Below are positions 40,101 to 51,406 of a stretch of 64,000 nt of DNA, piece after piece. The stretch comes from Zhengitettix transpicula (taxonomy: Eukaryota > Arthropoda > Insecta > Orthoptera > Tetrigidae): NCBI GenBank assembly GCA_037074705.1, contig JAYJMR010000051.1:106981-170980 (forward strand), in the 5' to 3' direction. Each line of letters begins with the position of its first letter. The stretch's first letter is position 1. The position numbers and the translations under genes were made by a program. The notes beneath the pieces were generated by a model. It had not been told where the DNA came from, did not search any database, and saw only the letters and a program-made list of their open reading frames with translations.

Positions 40101-41631
40101 CGAGCTTTTTAGCCACATCATACAAATACATTTTAATAAAATGGGATTACTTCTATTTCCGATAAAGAAAAATATATCGAAAATTTTATTCGTATCAGAA
40201 TTCTGATTTAATAAAAAACTAACGCATTTTCATTACGCTAAGACGAGTTTTTTGTGAAAATTTTAAATATTTTTGAACTTCTTACTGATGAATAACAAAA
40301 ATATTTAACGTATTGTTCCGTGTAAATTTATGTGATTATAAAAATATTGATACATTGTACACTGTTAAGCTATCAAACAGATATCTCGCTAATAAAGTAC
40401 AGATTCTGCATATACATTGCGATTCGGCTGTTTGTAAGCTCTATGCTTAGGGTATCGTCATAATTATGCATTACATCGCAAAACAGTAGAGATATCGAAA
40501 AAAAACACTTTATTTTATTCAAAATTACATTTTAAACAAAAATTCCGAGCATTTTAGACACATCATACGAATACATTTAAAGAAAATGGGTTTACTTCAA
40601 ATTCCGATAAAGAAAATAATTTGAAATTTATATTTGTATCAGAATTCTGATTTCATAAAAAATTTACTCATTTTCGCTACATCAAGACGATTTTTTTGAA
40701 ACAATTTAAAATATTTTTCAGCGTCTAACTAATGAATTACAAAAATGTTTACCGTTCTGTTCCGTGTAAATTTACGTGATTATAATTATATCCATATCTT
40801 GAACACTGTTAAGAAATCTAACTGAAAACTCGCCAATAAAGTACAGATTCTGCATGTACGTTGCGATTTTGCTATTTGTAAGCTTTATGCTTAAGGTTTC
40901 GTCAAAATTACGCATAGAATCGCAAAACAGTAGAGATATCTAATAAAAACATACTTTACTTAACTCTAAATTACATTTTAAACCAACATTCCGAGCTTTT
41001 TAATAACATCATCTGAATAATTTTTAAGAAAATGGCCATACTTCTAATCCTGAAAAAGATAAATATTACGAAAAGTTTTAATCGTATTAGAATTCTGATT
41101 TCATAAAAAATTAACGCATTTTCATTACATTAAGACGAATTTTTTGTGAAAATTTTAAATATTTTTGAACTTCTTACTGATGAATAACAAAAATATTTAG
41201 CGTATTGTTTCGTGTGGTTTTGTGAGATTATTAATATATATCGATATCTTCTACACTGTTAAGCTTTCTAACAAATATCTCGCTAAAAAAGTACAGTTTC
41301 TGCATATACTTTGCGATTCGGCTATTTGTAAGTTCTATGCTTAGGGTATCGTCATAATTATGCATTACATCGCAAAACAGTAGAGATATCTAAAAAAACA
41401 CACTTTATTTTATTCAAAATTACATTTTAAACAAAAATTTCGAGCATTTTAGACACATCATACGAATACATTTAAAGAAAATGGGTTTACTTCTAATTCC
41501 GATAAAGAAAAATAACTTGAAAAGTTTTATTCGTATCAGAATTCTGATTTCTTATAAAATTTACTTAATTTCGCTACATTATGACGATTTTTTTGAAAAA
41601 ATTTAAAATATTTTTCAACGTGTAACTAATG
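37164..41631 (+). repeat. Satellite array, chimeric dimer tract
   Basis: Starts are 37164 (B front, C rear), 37611 A, 38056 (B/C), 38504 A, 38948 B, 39396 (C front, A rear), 39844 (B/C), 40291 A, 40735 B and 41183 (C/A). The B-to-C switch differs between copies. In 38056 and 39844 it falls near TTTTGCTATTTGTTACC (about 38190 and 39980). In 37164 it comes later, near CACATCATACAAATAC (about 37435). Alternating A with B/C fusions turns the trimer into an A + B/C dimer of about 895 bp. This tract marks the transition from the A-B-C trimer array to the dimeric array on the right. Confidence 0.88.
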
Positions 41632-41844
41632 AATAACTAAAATGTTTACCGTTTTGTTCCTTGTAAATTTATATTATTATAAATATATCCATATCTTGAA
41701 CACTGTTAAGAAATCTAACTGAAAACTCGCCAATAAAGTACAGATTCTGCATGTACGTTGCGGTATTGCTATTTGTAAGCTTTATGCTTAGGGTTTCGTC
41801 AAAATTACGCATTGAATCGCAAAACAGTAGAGATATCTAATAAA

Positions 41845-44800
41845 AACATACTTTATTTAACTTTAAATTACATTTTAAACGAAAATTCCGAGCTTTTTAA
41901 CCACATCATATGAATAATTTTTACGAAAATGTCTCTGCTTCTAATCCTGAAAAAGTAAAATATATCGAAAAGTTTTATTCGTATCAGAATTCTGATTTAA
42001 TAAATAAATTAACGCATTTTCATAACGCTAAGACGAATTTTTAGTGAAAATTTTAAATATATTTGAACTTCTTACTGATGAATAACAAAAATATTTACCG
42101 TATTGTTCCGTGTAAATTCATGTGATTATAAAAATATTTATACATTGTACACTGTTAAGCTACCAAACAGATATCTCACTAATAAAGCACAGATTCTGCA
42201 TATACATGGCGATTCTGCTATTTGTAAGCTCTAAGCTTAGGGTATCGTCATAATTATGCATTACATCGCAAAACCGTAGAGATATCTAAAAAAAACACAC
42301 TTTATTTTATTCAAAATAACATTTTAAACAAAAATTCCGAGCATTTTAGCCACATCATACGAATACATTTAAAGAAAATGGGTTTACTTCTAATTCCGAT
42401 AAAGAAAAATAATTTGAAAAGTTTTATTCGTATGAGGATTCTGATTTCATAAAAAATTTACTCAATTTCGCCACATTAAGAAGATTTATCTGAAACAATT
42501 TAAAATATTTTTCAACGTCTAGCTAATGAATAACAAAAATGTTTACCGTTTTGTTCCGTGTAAATTTACGTTATTATAAATATATCCATATCTTGAACAC
42601 TGTTAAGAAATCTAACTGAAAACTAGCAATTAAAGTACAGATTCTGCATGTACGTTGTGATTTTGCTAATTGTAAGCTTTATGCTTAAGGTTTCGTCAAA
42701 ATTACGCATTGAATAGCAAAACAGTAGAGATATCTAATAAAAACATACTTTATTTAATTCCAAATTACATTTAAAACGAACATTCCGAGCTTTTTAACCA
42801 CATCATACAAATAAATTTTTAAGAAAATGACTCTGCTTCTAATCCTGAAAAAGATAAATATTACGAAAAGTTTTAATCGTATTAGAATTCTGATTTCATA
42901 AAAAACTAACGCATTTTTATTACATTAAGACAAATTTTTTGTGAAAATTTTTAATAATTTTTAACTTCTTACTGATGAATAACAAAAATATTTACCGTAT
43001 TGTTCCGTGTAAATTTATGTGATTATAAATATATTGATACATTGTACACTGTTAAGCTATCAAACAGATATCTCGCTAATAAAGTACAGATTCTGCATAT
43101 ACATTGCGATTCGGCTATATGTAAGCTCTATGCTTATGGTATCGTCATAATTATGCATTACATCGCAAAACAGTAGAGATATCTAAATAAAACACACTTT
43201 ATTTTATTCTAAATTACATTTTAAACAAAAATTTTGAGCATTTTAGACACATCATACGAATACATTTAAAGAAAATTGGTTTACTTCTAATTCCGATAAA
43301 GAAAAATAATTTGAAAAGTTTTATTCGTATCATAATTCTGATTTCATAAAAAATTTATTTTAATTTCGCTACATTAAGACGATTTTTTTGAAACAATTTA
43401 AAATATTTTTCACCGTCTAACTAATGAATAATAATAAAATGTTTACCGTTTTGTTCCGTTTTAATTTACGTGATGATAAATATATCCATATCTTGAACAC
43501 TGTTAAGAAATCTAAATGAAAACTCGCAAAAAATGTACAGATTCTGCATGTACGTTGCGAATTTGCTATTTGTAAGCTTTATGCTTATGGTTTTGTCAAA
43601 ATACGCATTGAATCGCAAAACAGTAGAGATATCTAATAAAAGCATACTTTATTTAATTCCAAATTATATTTTAAACGATCATCCGAGCTTTTTAACCACA
43701 TTATTTCAATAATTTTTAAGAAAATGACACTGCTTTTAATCCTGAAAAAGTTAAATATTACGAAAAGTTTTAATCGTATTAGAATTCTGATTTCATAAAA
43801 AATTAACGCATTTTTATTACATTAAGACGAATTTTTTGTGAAAATTTTTAATAATTTTCAACTTCTTACTGATGAATAACAAAAATATTTACCGTATTGT
43901 TCCGTGTAAATTTATGTGATTATAAAAATATTGATACATTGTACACTGTTAAGCTATCAAACAGATATCTCGCTAATAAAGTACAGATTCTGCATATACA
44001 TTGCGATTTCTGCTATTTGTAAGGTCTATGCTTATGGTATCGTCTTAATTATGCATTACATCGCAAAACAGTAGAGATATCTAAAAAAAACACACTTTAT
44101 TTTATTCAAAATTACATTTTAAACAAAAATTATGAGCATTTTAGACACATCATACGAATACATTTAAAGAAAATGGGTTTACTTCTAATTCCGATAAAGA
44201 AAAATAATTTGAAAAGTTTTATTCCTATCAGAATTCTGATTTCATAAAAATTTACTCAATTTCGCTTCATTAAGACGATTTTTTTGAAACAATTTAAATT
44301 TTTTTTAACGTTAAACTAATGAATAACAAAAATGTTTACCGTTTTGTTCCGTTTAAATTTACGTGATAATAAATATATCCATATCTTGAACACTGTTAAG
44401 AAATGTAACTGAAAACTCGCCAAAAAGTACAGATTCTGCATGTACGTTGCGATTTTGCTATTTGTAACCTTTATGCTTAGGGTTTCGTCAAAATTACGCA
44501 TTGAATCGCAAAACAGTAGAGATATCTAATAAAAACATACTTTATTTAACTTTAAATTACATTTTAAACGAAAATTCCGAGCTTTTTAACCACATCATAT
44601 GAATAATTTTTACGAAAATGTCTCTGCTTCTAATCCTGAAAAAGTAAAATATATCGAAAAGTTTTATTCGTATCAGAATTCTGATTTAATAAATAAATTA
44701 ACGCATTTTCATAACGCTAAGACGAATTTTTAGTGAAAATTTTAAATATATTTGAACTTCTTACTGATGAATAACAAAAATATTTACCGTATTGTTCCGT

Positions 44801-47240
44801 GTAAATTCATGTGATTATAAAAATATTTATACATTGTACACTGTTAAGCTACCAAACAGATATCTCGCTAATAAAGCACAGATTCTGCATATACATGGCG
44901 ATTCTGCTATTTGTAAGCTCTAAGCTTAGGGTATCGTCATAATTATGCATTACATCGCAAAACCGTAGAGATATCTAAAAAAAACACACTTTATTTTATT
45001 CAAAATAACATTTTAAACAAAAATTCCGAGCATTTTAGCCACATCATACGAATACATTTAAAGAAAATGGGTTTACTTCTAATTCCGATAAAGAAAAATA
45101 ATTTGAAAAGTTTTATTCGTATGAGGATTCTGATTTCATAAAAAATTTACTCAATTTCGCCACATTAAGAAGATTTATCTGAAACAATTTAAAATATTTT
45201 TCAACGTCTAGCTAATGAATAACAAAAATGTTTACCGTTTTGTTCCGTGTAAATTTACGTTATTATAAATATATCCATATCTTGAACACTGTTAAGAAAT
45301 CTAACTGAAAACTAGCAATTAAAGTACAGATTCTGCATGTACGTTGTGATTTTGCTAATTGTAAGCTTTATGCTTAAGGTTTCGTCAAAATTACGCATTG
45401 AATAGCAAAACAGTAGAGATATCTAATAAAAACATACTTTATTTAATTCCAAATTACATTTAAAACGAACATTCCGAGCTTTTTAACCACATCATACAAA
45501 TAAATTTTTAAGAAAATGACTCTGCTTCTAATCCTGAAAAAGATAAATATTACGAAAAGTTTTAATCGTATTAGAATTCTGATTTCATAAAAAACTAACG
45601 CATTTTTATTACATTAAGACAAATTTTTTGTGAAAATTTTTAATAATTTTTAACTTCTTACTGATGAATAACAAAAATATTTACCGTATTGTTCCGTGTA
45701 AATTTATGTGATTATAAATATATTGATACATTGTACACTGTTAAGCTATCAAACAGATATCTCGCTAATAAAGTACAGATTCTGCATATACATTGCGATT
45801 CGGCTATATGTAAGCTCTATGCTTATGGTATCGTCATAATTATGCATTACATCGCAAAACAGTAGAGATATCTAAATAAAACACACTTTATTTTATTCTA
45901 AATTACATTTTAAACAAAAATTTTGAGCATTTTAGACACATCATACGAATACATTTAAAGAAAATTGGTTTACTTCTAATTCCGATAAAGAAAAATAATT
46001 TGAAAAGTTTTATTCGTATCATAATTCTGATTTCATAAAAAATTTATTTTAATTTCGCTACATTAAGACGATTTTTTTGAAACAATTTAAAATATTTTTC
46101 ACCGTCTAACTAATGAATAATAATAAAATGTTTACCGTTTTGTTCCGTTTTAATTTACGTGATGATAAATATATCCATATCTTGAACACTGTTAAGAAAT
46201 CTAAATGAAAACTCGCAAAAAATGTACAGATTCTGCATGTACGTTGCGAATTTGCTATTTGTAAGCTTTATGCTTATGGTTTTGTCAAAATACGCATTGA
46301 ATCGCAAAACAGTAGAGATATCTAATAAAAGCATACTTTATTTAATTCCAAATTATATTTTAAACGATCATTCCGAGCTTTTTAACCACATTATTTCAAT
46401 AATTTTTAAGAAAATGACTCTGCTTTTAATCCTGAAAAAGTTAAATATTACGAAAAGTTTTAATCGTATTAGAATTCTGATTTCATAAAAAATTAACGCA
46501 TTTTTATTACATTAAGACGAATTTTTTGTGAAAATTTTTAATAATTTTCAACTTCTTACTGATGAATAACAAAAATATTTACCGTATTGTTCCGTGTAAA
46601 TTTATGTGATTATAAAAATATTGATACATTGTACACTGTTAAGCTATCAAACAGATATCTCGCTAATAAAGTACAGATTCTGCATATACATTGCGATTTC
46701 TGCTATTTGTAAGGTCTATGCTTATGGTATCGTCTTAATTATGCATTACATCGCAAAACAGTAGAGATATCTAAAAAAAACACACTTTATTTTATTCAAA
46801 ATTACATTTTAAACAAAAATTATGAGCATTTTAGACACATCATACGAATACATTTAAAGAAAATGGGTTTACTTCTAATTCCGATAAAGAAAAATAATTT
46901 GAAAAGTTTTATTCCTATCAGAATTCTGATTTCATAAAAAATTTACTCAATTTCGCTTCATTAAGACGATTTTTTTGAAACAATTTAAATTTTTTTTTAC
47001 GTTAAACTAATGAATAACAAAAATGTTTACCGTTTTGTTCCGTTTAAATTTACGTGATAATAAATATATCCATATCTTGAACACTGTTAAGAAATGTAAC
47101 TGAAAACTCGCCAAAAAGTACAGATTCTGCATGTACGTTGCGATTTTGCTATTTGTAACCTTTATGCTTAGGGTTTCGTCAAAATTACGCATTGAATCGC
47201 AAAACAGTAGAGATATCTAATAAAAACATACTTTATTTAA
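41845..47240 (+). repeat. Near-identical six-monomer tandem duplication in the dimer tract (offset 2,691 bp)
   Basis: About 41845-44545 is repeated at about 44536-47240. Minus-strand frames at 44316-44501 and 47007-47192 give identical peptides. Private features are copied: AGTAAAATATATCGAAAAG, TAATAAATAAATTAACGC, AAGAAGATTTATCTGAAAC and AATGAATAATAATAAAATG. I saw only about five differences: CACTAATAAAGC against CGCTAATAAAGC; GATCATCCGAG against GATCATTCCGAG; GACACTGC against GACTCTGC; an A-run length change near 44245; and a T-run change near 44305. The repeated unit is A-B-A-B-A-B/C. Confidence 0.88.
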
Positions 47241-48879
47241 TTCCAAATTACATTTTAAACAAACATTCCGAGCATTTAAGCCACATAATATGAATAATTT
47301 TTAAGAAAATGACTCTACTTCTAATCCTGAAAAAGATAAATATTACGAAAAATTTTAATCGTATTAGAATTCTTATTTCATAAAAAATTAACGCATTTTC
47401 ATTACATTAAGACGAGATTTTTGTGAAAATTTTAAATATTTTTGAACTTCTTACTGATGAATAACAAAAGTATTTACCGTATTGTTCCGTGTAAATTTAT
47501 GTGATTATGAAAATATTGATATATTGTACACTGTTAAGCTATCAAACAGATATCTCGCTAATAAAACACAGATTCTGCATATACATTGCGATTCGGCTAT
47601 TTGTAAGCTCTATGCTTATGGTATCGTCATAATTATGCAATACATCGCAAAACAGAAGAGATATCTAAAAAAAACACAATTTATTTCTTTAAAATTACAT
47701 TTTAAACAAAAATTCTGAGCATTTTAGACACATCATACGAATACATTTCAAGAAAATGGGTTTACTTCTAATTCCGATAAAGAAAAATAATTTGAAAAGT
47801 TTTATTTCTATCAGAATTCTGATTTCATAAAAAATTAACTCAAATACGCTAAATTAAGACGATTTTTTTGAAAAAATTTAAAATATTTTTCAACGTCTAA
47901 CTTATGAATAATAAAAATGTTTACCGTTTTGTTCCGTTTAGTTTTACGTGATTATAAATATATCCATATCTTGAACACTGTTAAGAAATCTAACTGAAAA
48001 CTCGCCAATAAAGTACAGATTCTGCATGTACGTTGCGATTTTGCTATTTGTAAGTTTTATGCTTAGGGTTTCGTCAAAATTACGCATTAAATCGCAAAAC
48101 AGTAGAGATATCTAATAAAAACATACTTTTTTTAATTCCAAATTACATTTTATACGAACATTCCGAGGTTTTTAGCCACATCATATGAATAATTTTTAAG
48201 AAAATGTCTCTACTTCTAATCCTGAAAAAGATAAATATTACGAAAAGTTTTAATCATATTAGAATTCTGATTTCATAAAAAATTAACGCGTTTTTATTAC
48301 ATTAGGACGAATTTTTTGTGAAAATTTTAAATATTTTTTAACTTCTTACTGATGAATAACAAAAATATTTACCGTATTGTTCCGTGTAAATTTATGTGAT
48401 TATTAAAATATTGATACATTGTATAGTGTTAAGCTATCAAACAGATATCTCGCTAATAAAGTACAGATTCTGCATATCATTGTGATTCGGCTTTTGGAAG
48501 CTCTAGGCTTATGCTATCGTCATAATTATGCATTACATCGCAAAACAGTAGAGATATCTAAAAGAAAACACACTTTATTTTATTCAAAATTACATTTTAA
48601 ACAAAAATTTTGAGCATTTTAGACACATCATACGAATACATTTAAAGAAAAGGTGTTTACTTCTAATTCCGATAAAGAAAAATAATTTGAAAAGATTAAT
48701 TCGTATCAGAATTCTGATTTCATAAAAAATTTACTCAATTTCGCTTCATTAAGACGATTTTTTTCAAACAATTTAAAATATTTTTCAACGTCTAACTAAT
48801 AAATAACAAAAATGTTTACCGTTTTGTTCCGTTTAAATTTACGTGATTATAAATATATCCATATCTTGAACACTATTAA

Positions 48880-49825
48880 GAAATCTAACTGAAAACTCGC
48901 CAATAAAGTACAGATTCTGCAAGAACGTTGCGATTTTGCTATTTGTAAGCTTTATGCTTAGGGTTTCGTCAAAATTACGCATTGAATCGCAAAACAGTAG
49001 AGATATATAATAAGAACATACTTTATTTAATTCCAAATTACATTTTAAACAAACATTCCGAGGTTTTTAGCCACATCATATGAATAATTTTTAAAAAAAT
49101 GTCTCTACTTCTAATCCTGAAAAAGATAAATATTACGAAAAGTTTTAATCGTATTCTAATTCTGATTTCATAAAAAATTAACGCGTTTTCATTACATTAG
49201 GACGAATTTTTTGTGAAAAATTTAAATATTTTTCAACTTCTTACTGATGAATAACAAAAATATTTACCGTATTGTTCCGTGTAAATTTATGTGATTATAA
49301 AAATATTGATACATTGTACACTGTAAAGCTATCAAACAGATATCTCGCTAATAAAGTACATATTCTGCATGTACGTTGCGATTCGGCTATTTGTAAGCTT
49401 TATGCTTAGGGTTTCGTCAAAATTACGCATTGAATCGCAAAACAGTAGAGATATATAATAAAAACATACTTTATTTATTTCCAAATTACATTTTAAACGA
49501 ACATTCCGAGGTTTTTAGCCACATCATATGAATAATTTTTAAGAAAATGACTCTACTTCTAATCCTGAAAAAGATAAATATTACGAAAAGTTTTAATCGT
49601 ATAAGAATTCTGATTTCATAAAAAATTAACGCATTTTCATTACATTAAGACGAATTTTTTGTGAAAATTTTAAATATTTTTCAACTTCTTACTGTTGAAT
49701 AACAAAAATATTTACCGTATTGTTCCGTGTAAATTTATGTGATTATAAAAATATTGATACATTGTACACTGTTAAGCTATCAAACAGATATCTCGCTAAT
49801 AAAGTACAGATTCTGCATATACATT
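48880..49825 (+). repeat. Duplicated segment, copy 1, just left of the transposon (partner at 51407-52352)
   Basis: About 945 bp matches 51407-52352. Shared private markers are TGCAAGAACGTTGCG (48917 and 51446), GTATTCTAATTCTGATTTC, ACATTAGGACG and TTACTGTTGAATAAC. The offset is 2,527 bp. Removing the inserted element with one copy of its target repeat (736 bp) leaves 1,791 bp, which is four monomers, so the duplication is an ordinary four-monomer step. Identity fades about 100 bp before the insertion point. Confidence 0.82.
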
Positions 49826-49913
49826 GTGATTCGGCTATTTGTAAGCTCTAGGCTTATGGTATCGTCATAATTATGCATTACATCGCAAAACAGTAAAGAT
49901 ATCTAAAAAAAAC

Positions 49914-49926
49914 ACACTTTATTTTA
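49914..49926 (+). repeat. Target-site duplication, left copy
   Basis: ACACTTTATTTTA, 13 bp, at the end of the left satellite flank. The same 13 bases restart the satellite on the right at 50650. Removing one copy together with the element restores a standard A-monomer sequence, AACACACTTTATTTTATTC. Confidence 0.88.
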
Positions 49927-49964
49927 ATAAGGAACGTAGGTTTTCCCGGTGTAGTTGCTGAATG

Positions 49965-50179
49965 AAGTTCTCTCGGTATTCCAACCGGGTAGCGTAGTTA
50001 TGTAAACACAACGTTTCGATGGCTTGCACCGCCATCTTCTTCAGGTGAAGTGCCGTTTGCAGAAGATTGGGCTGTATTTATACCGCCCCGTCTGTGGTAC
50101 CAGTGATCGGGATGTTTCTATTGGCTCTGGTCCGTAGGTGGTAGGGGTGGGCAGATGGTGGTATCCCCTCCCCGTTGCC
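49965..50179 (+). repeat. Inverted repeat, left arm (215 bp)
   Basis: Pairs base for base with 50432-50646 (paired coordinates sum to 100611). I found one mismatch, T49977 opposite C50634, and no gaps, so 214 of 215 match. On the minus strand this arm holds the peptide's last 33 residues, the stop, a TATA-like box (50075-50082) and the hammerhead-like motif (50007-50047). Confidence 0.93.
50007..50047 (-). ncRNA. Hammerhead-ribozyme-like motif, left arm
   Basis: An exact inverted copy of the motif at 50564-50604, read on the minus strand and lying downstream of the peptide's stop codon. Stem II and the GAAA and CTGA boxes are identical to the right-arm copy. This is the copy in the same orientation as the coding remnant, as expected for a ribozyme in the 3' terminal repeat of a Penelope-like element. 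Confidence 0.45.
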
Positions 50180-50473
50180 TCTTTGGATCGTTGCAACCGC
50201 CTCCGGTAACCTCGGCGCGTCCGTTGCCGCGTTAGCGGTTGTACCCCCTGGATTGCCCGGTCCGTTCCTCGGCGTACGCGACGCCCGTAGCATGGCGACG
50301 GCCGGTGCCCAGGCCTTGCTCAACTGGTAGCCAGTGTTACTATTTATGAGCTCGTTGTGGGTAGTTTTGATAGCCACAGCTTCCATAAGTATACTCTCCC
50401 AGTAATTACTAGCTGGGTCCAGTATCTTGGTGGCAACGGGGAGGGGATACCACCATCTGCCCACCCCTACCAC
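50078..50473 (-). pseudogene. Penelope-like element protein, C-terminal remnant
   Basis: An open frame of 131 codons on the minus strand, the longest in the window. Residues 24-63 (from NYWESILMEAVAIK through the LSKAW box to MLR) have the pattern I associate with the segment after the GIY-YIG domain in Penelope-like proteins: an acidic residue, an E-A-x-x-I helix, an asparagine-rich turn, then a G-Y-x-L-S-x-A-W box. The remainder to residue 131 is rich in G, P, R and T and looks like a disordered tail. The first 14 residues lie in the right inverted arm and are probably not original coding sequence, so the ATG is accidental. The true protein would extend far upstream; RT and GIY-YIG catalytic parts are absent. 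The stop TAA overlaps the TATA-like box. Similarity was recognised by eye, so certainty is moderate. Confidence 0.65.
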
Positions 50474-50528
50474 CTACGGACCAGAGCCAATAGAAACATC
50501 CCGATCACTGGTACCACAGACGGGGCGG

Positions 50529-50536
50529 TATAAATA
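50529..50536 (+). promoter_or_regulatory. TATA-like box in the right arm (mirrored at 50075-50082, minus strand)
   Basis: TATAAATA lies in a GC-rich context about 30 bp upstream of the hammerhead-like motif in each arm. Terminal repeats of Penelope-like elements carry promoter activity, so a core promoter is plausible. In the left copy the same bases hold the stop codon of the coding remnant. Based on sequence resemblance only. Confidence 0.25.
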
Positions 50537-50563
50537 CAGCCCAATCTTCTGCAAACGGCACTT

Positions 50564-50604
50564 CACCTGAAGAAGATGGCGGTGCAAGCCATCGAAACGT
50601 TGTG
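50564..50604 (+). ncRNA. Hammerhead-ribozyme-like motif, right arm
   Basis: The order is CAC (50564-50566), CTGAAGA (50567-50573), an extra A (50574), a stem GATGGC/GCCATC (50575-50580 with 50588-50593) closing a 7-nt loop, GAAA (50594-50597), CGTT (50598-50601), then GTG (50602-50604), which can pair with the first CAC. This reproduces the CUGANGA, stem II, GAAA, UH order of the short hammerheads reported in Penelope-like elements, including a minimal stem III; the palindromic ACGT could act in a dimer. The extra A before stem II departs from the canonical core, so activity is uncertain. If active, cleavage would fall after T50601. Confidence 0.45.
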
Positions 50605-50649
50605 TTTACATAACTACGCTACCCGGTTGGAATCCCGAGAGAACTTAAT

Positions 50650-50662
50650 ACACTTTATTTTA
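50650..50662 (+). repeat. Target-site duplication, right copy
   Basis: ACACTTTATTTTA, identical to 49914-49926. A single target duplication around the whole inverted structure shows it arrived as one insertion rather than two separate ones. Confidence 0.88.
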
Positions 50663-51406
50663 TTCAAAATTACATTTTAAACAAAAATTTTGAGCATTTT
50701 AGACACATCATACGAATACATTTAAAGAAAATGGGTTTACTTCTAATTCCGATAAAGAAAAATAATTTGAAAAGTTTTATTCGTATCAGAATTCTGATTT
50801 CATAAAATATTTACTCAATTTCTTTACATTAAGACGATTTTTTTGAAACAATTTAAAATATTTTTCAACGTCTAACTAATAAATAACAAAAATGTTTAAC
50901 GTTTTGTTCCGTTTAAATTTACGTGATTATAAATATATCCATATCTTGAACACTGTTAAGAAATCTAACAGAAAACTCGCCAATAAAGTACAGATTCTGC
51001 ATGTACGTTGCGATTTTGCTATTTGTAAGCTTTATACTTAGGGTTTCGTCAAAATTACGCATTGAATCGCAAAACAGTAGAGATATCTAATAAAAACATA
51101 CTTTATTTAATTCCAACTTACATTTTAAACGAACATTCCGAACTTTTTATTCACATCATACAAATACATTTTAAGAAAATCGACTTACTTTTATTTCCGA
51201 TAAAGAAAAAAAAACGAAAAGTTTTATTCGTATCAGAATTCTGATTTCATAAAAAATTTACTCAGTTTTCCTTCATTAAGACGATTTTTTTGAAACAATT
51301 TTAAATATTTTTCAACGTTTAACTAATGAATAACAAAAATGTTTACCGTTTTGTTCCGTTTAAATTTACGTGATCATAAATATATCCATATTTTGAACAG
51401 TGTTAA

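Larger units (their letters stand above)
41632..49926 (+). repeat. Satellite array, A-B dimer tract up to the transposon
   Basis: Starts are 41632 (B/C), 42081 A, 42529 B, 42978 A, 43427 B, 43875 A, 44322 (B, C-like rear), 44770 A, 45218 B, 45667 A, 46116 B, 46565 A, 47013 B, 47460 A, 47907 B, 48355 A, 48802 B, 49250 (A front, B rear) and 49698 A. The last A monomer is cut at 49926 by the inserted element and resumes at 50650. Full C monomers are absent. The dimer period is about 895 bp, and a six-monomer superblock is present twice (separate entry). Confidence 0.92.
50432..50646 (-). repeat. Inverted repeat, right arm (215 bp)
   Basis: Reverse complement of the left arm. It ends at GAGAACTT; the left side continues outward for 38 bp more (through GTAGTTGCTGAATGA), so this copy is cut short at its outer end. 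The unique 252-bp centre separates the arms, so a single strand could fold into a long hairpin. Confidence 0.93.
49927..50649 (-). mobile_element. Penelope-like retroelement fragment with inverted arms (non-autonomous)
   Basis: A 723-bp insertion of clearly higher GC content than the satellite, bounded by a 13-bp target duplication. Structure on the plus strand: a 38-bp outer end (49927-49964), left arm (49965-50179), unique centre (50180-50431), right arm (50432-50646) and 3 bp. The centre and left arm, read on the minus strand, encode a peptide resembling the C-terminal tail found after the GIY-YIG nuclease in Penelope-like proteins, followed by a 3' region. The right arm is an inverted copy of that end. 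Reverse transcriptase and endonuclease domains are missing. Penelope-like elements are known for 5' truncation, variable target duplications and inverted or tandem partial copies, which fits. The alternative is a foldback DNA transposon, but the outer ends do not match to the very tip (the right arm lacks the outer 38 bp) and the peptide argues for Penelope. Assignment is from memory of family features, without a search. Confidence 0.72.

Noticed and set aside
49927..50649. Classical DNA transposon or MITE with terminal inverted repeats
   Set aside because: The inverted arms do not reach both tips symmetrically (38 extra bp on the left only). The centre encodes a Penelope-like tail and the arms contain hammerhead-like motifs, so a retroelement origin fits better.
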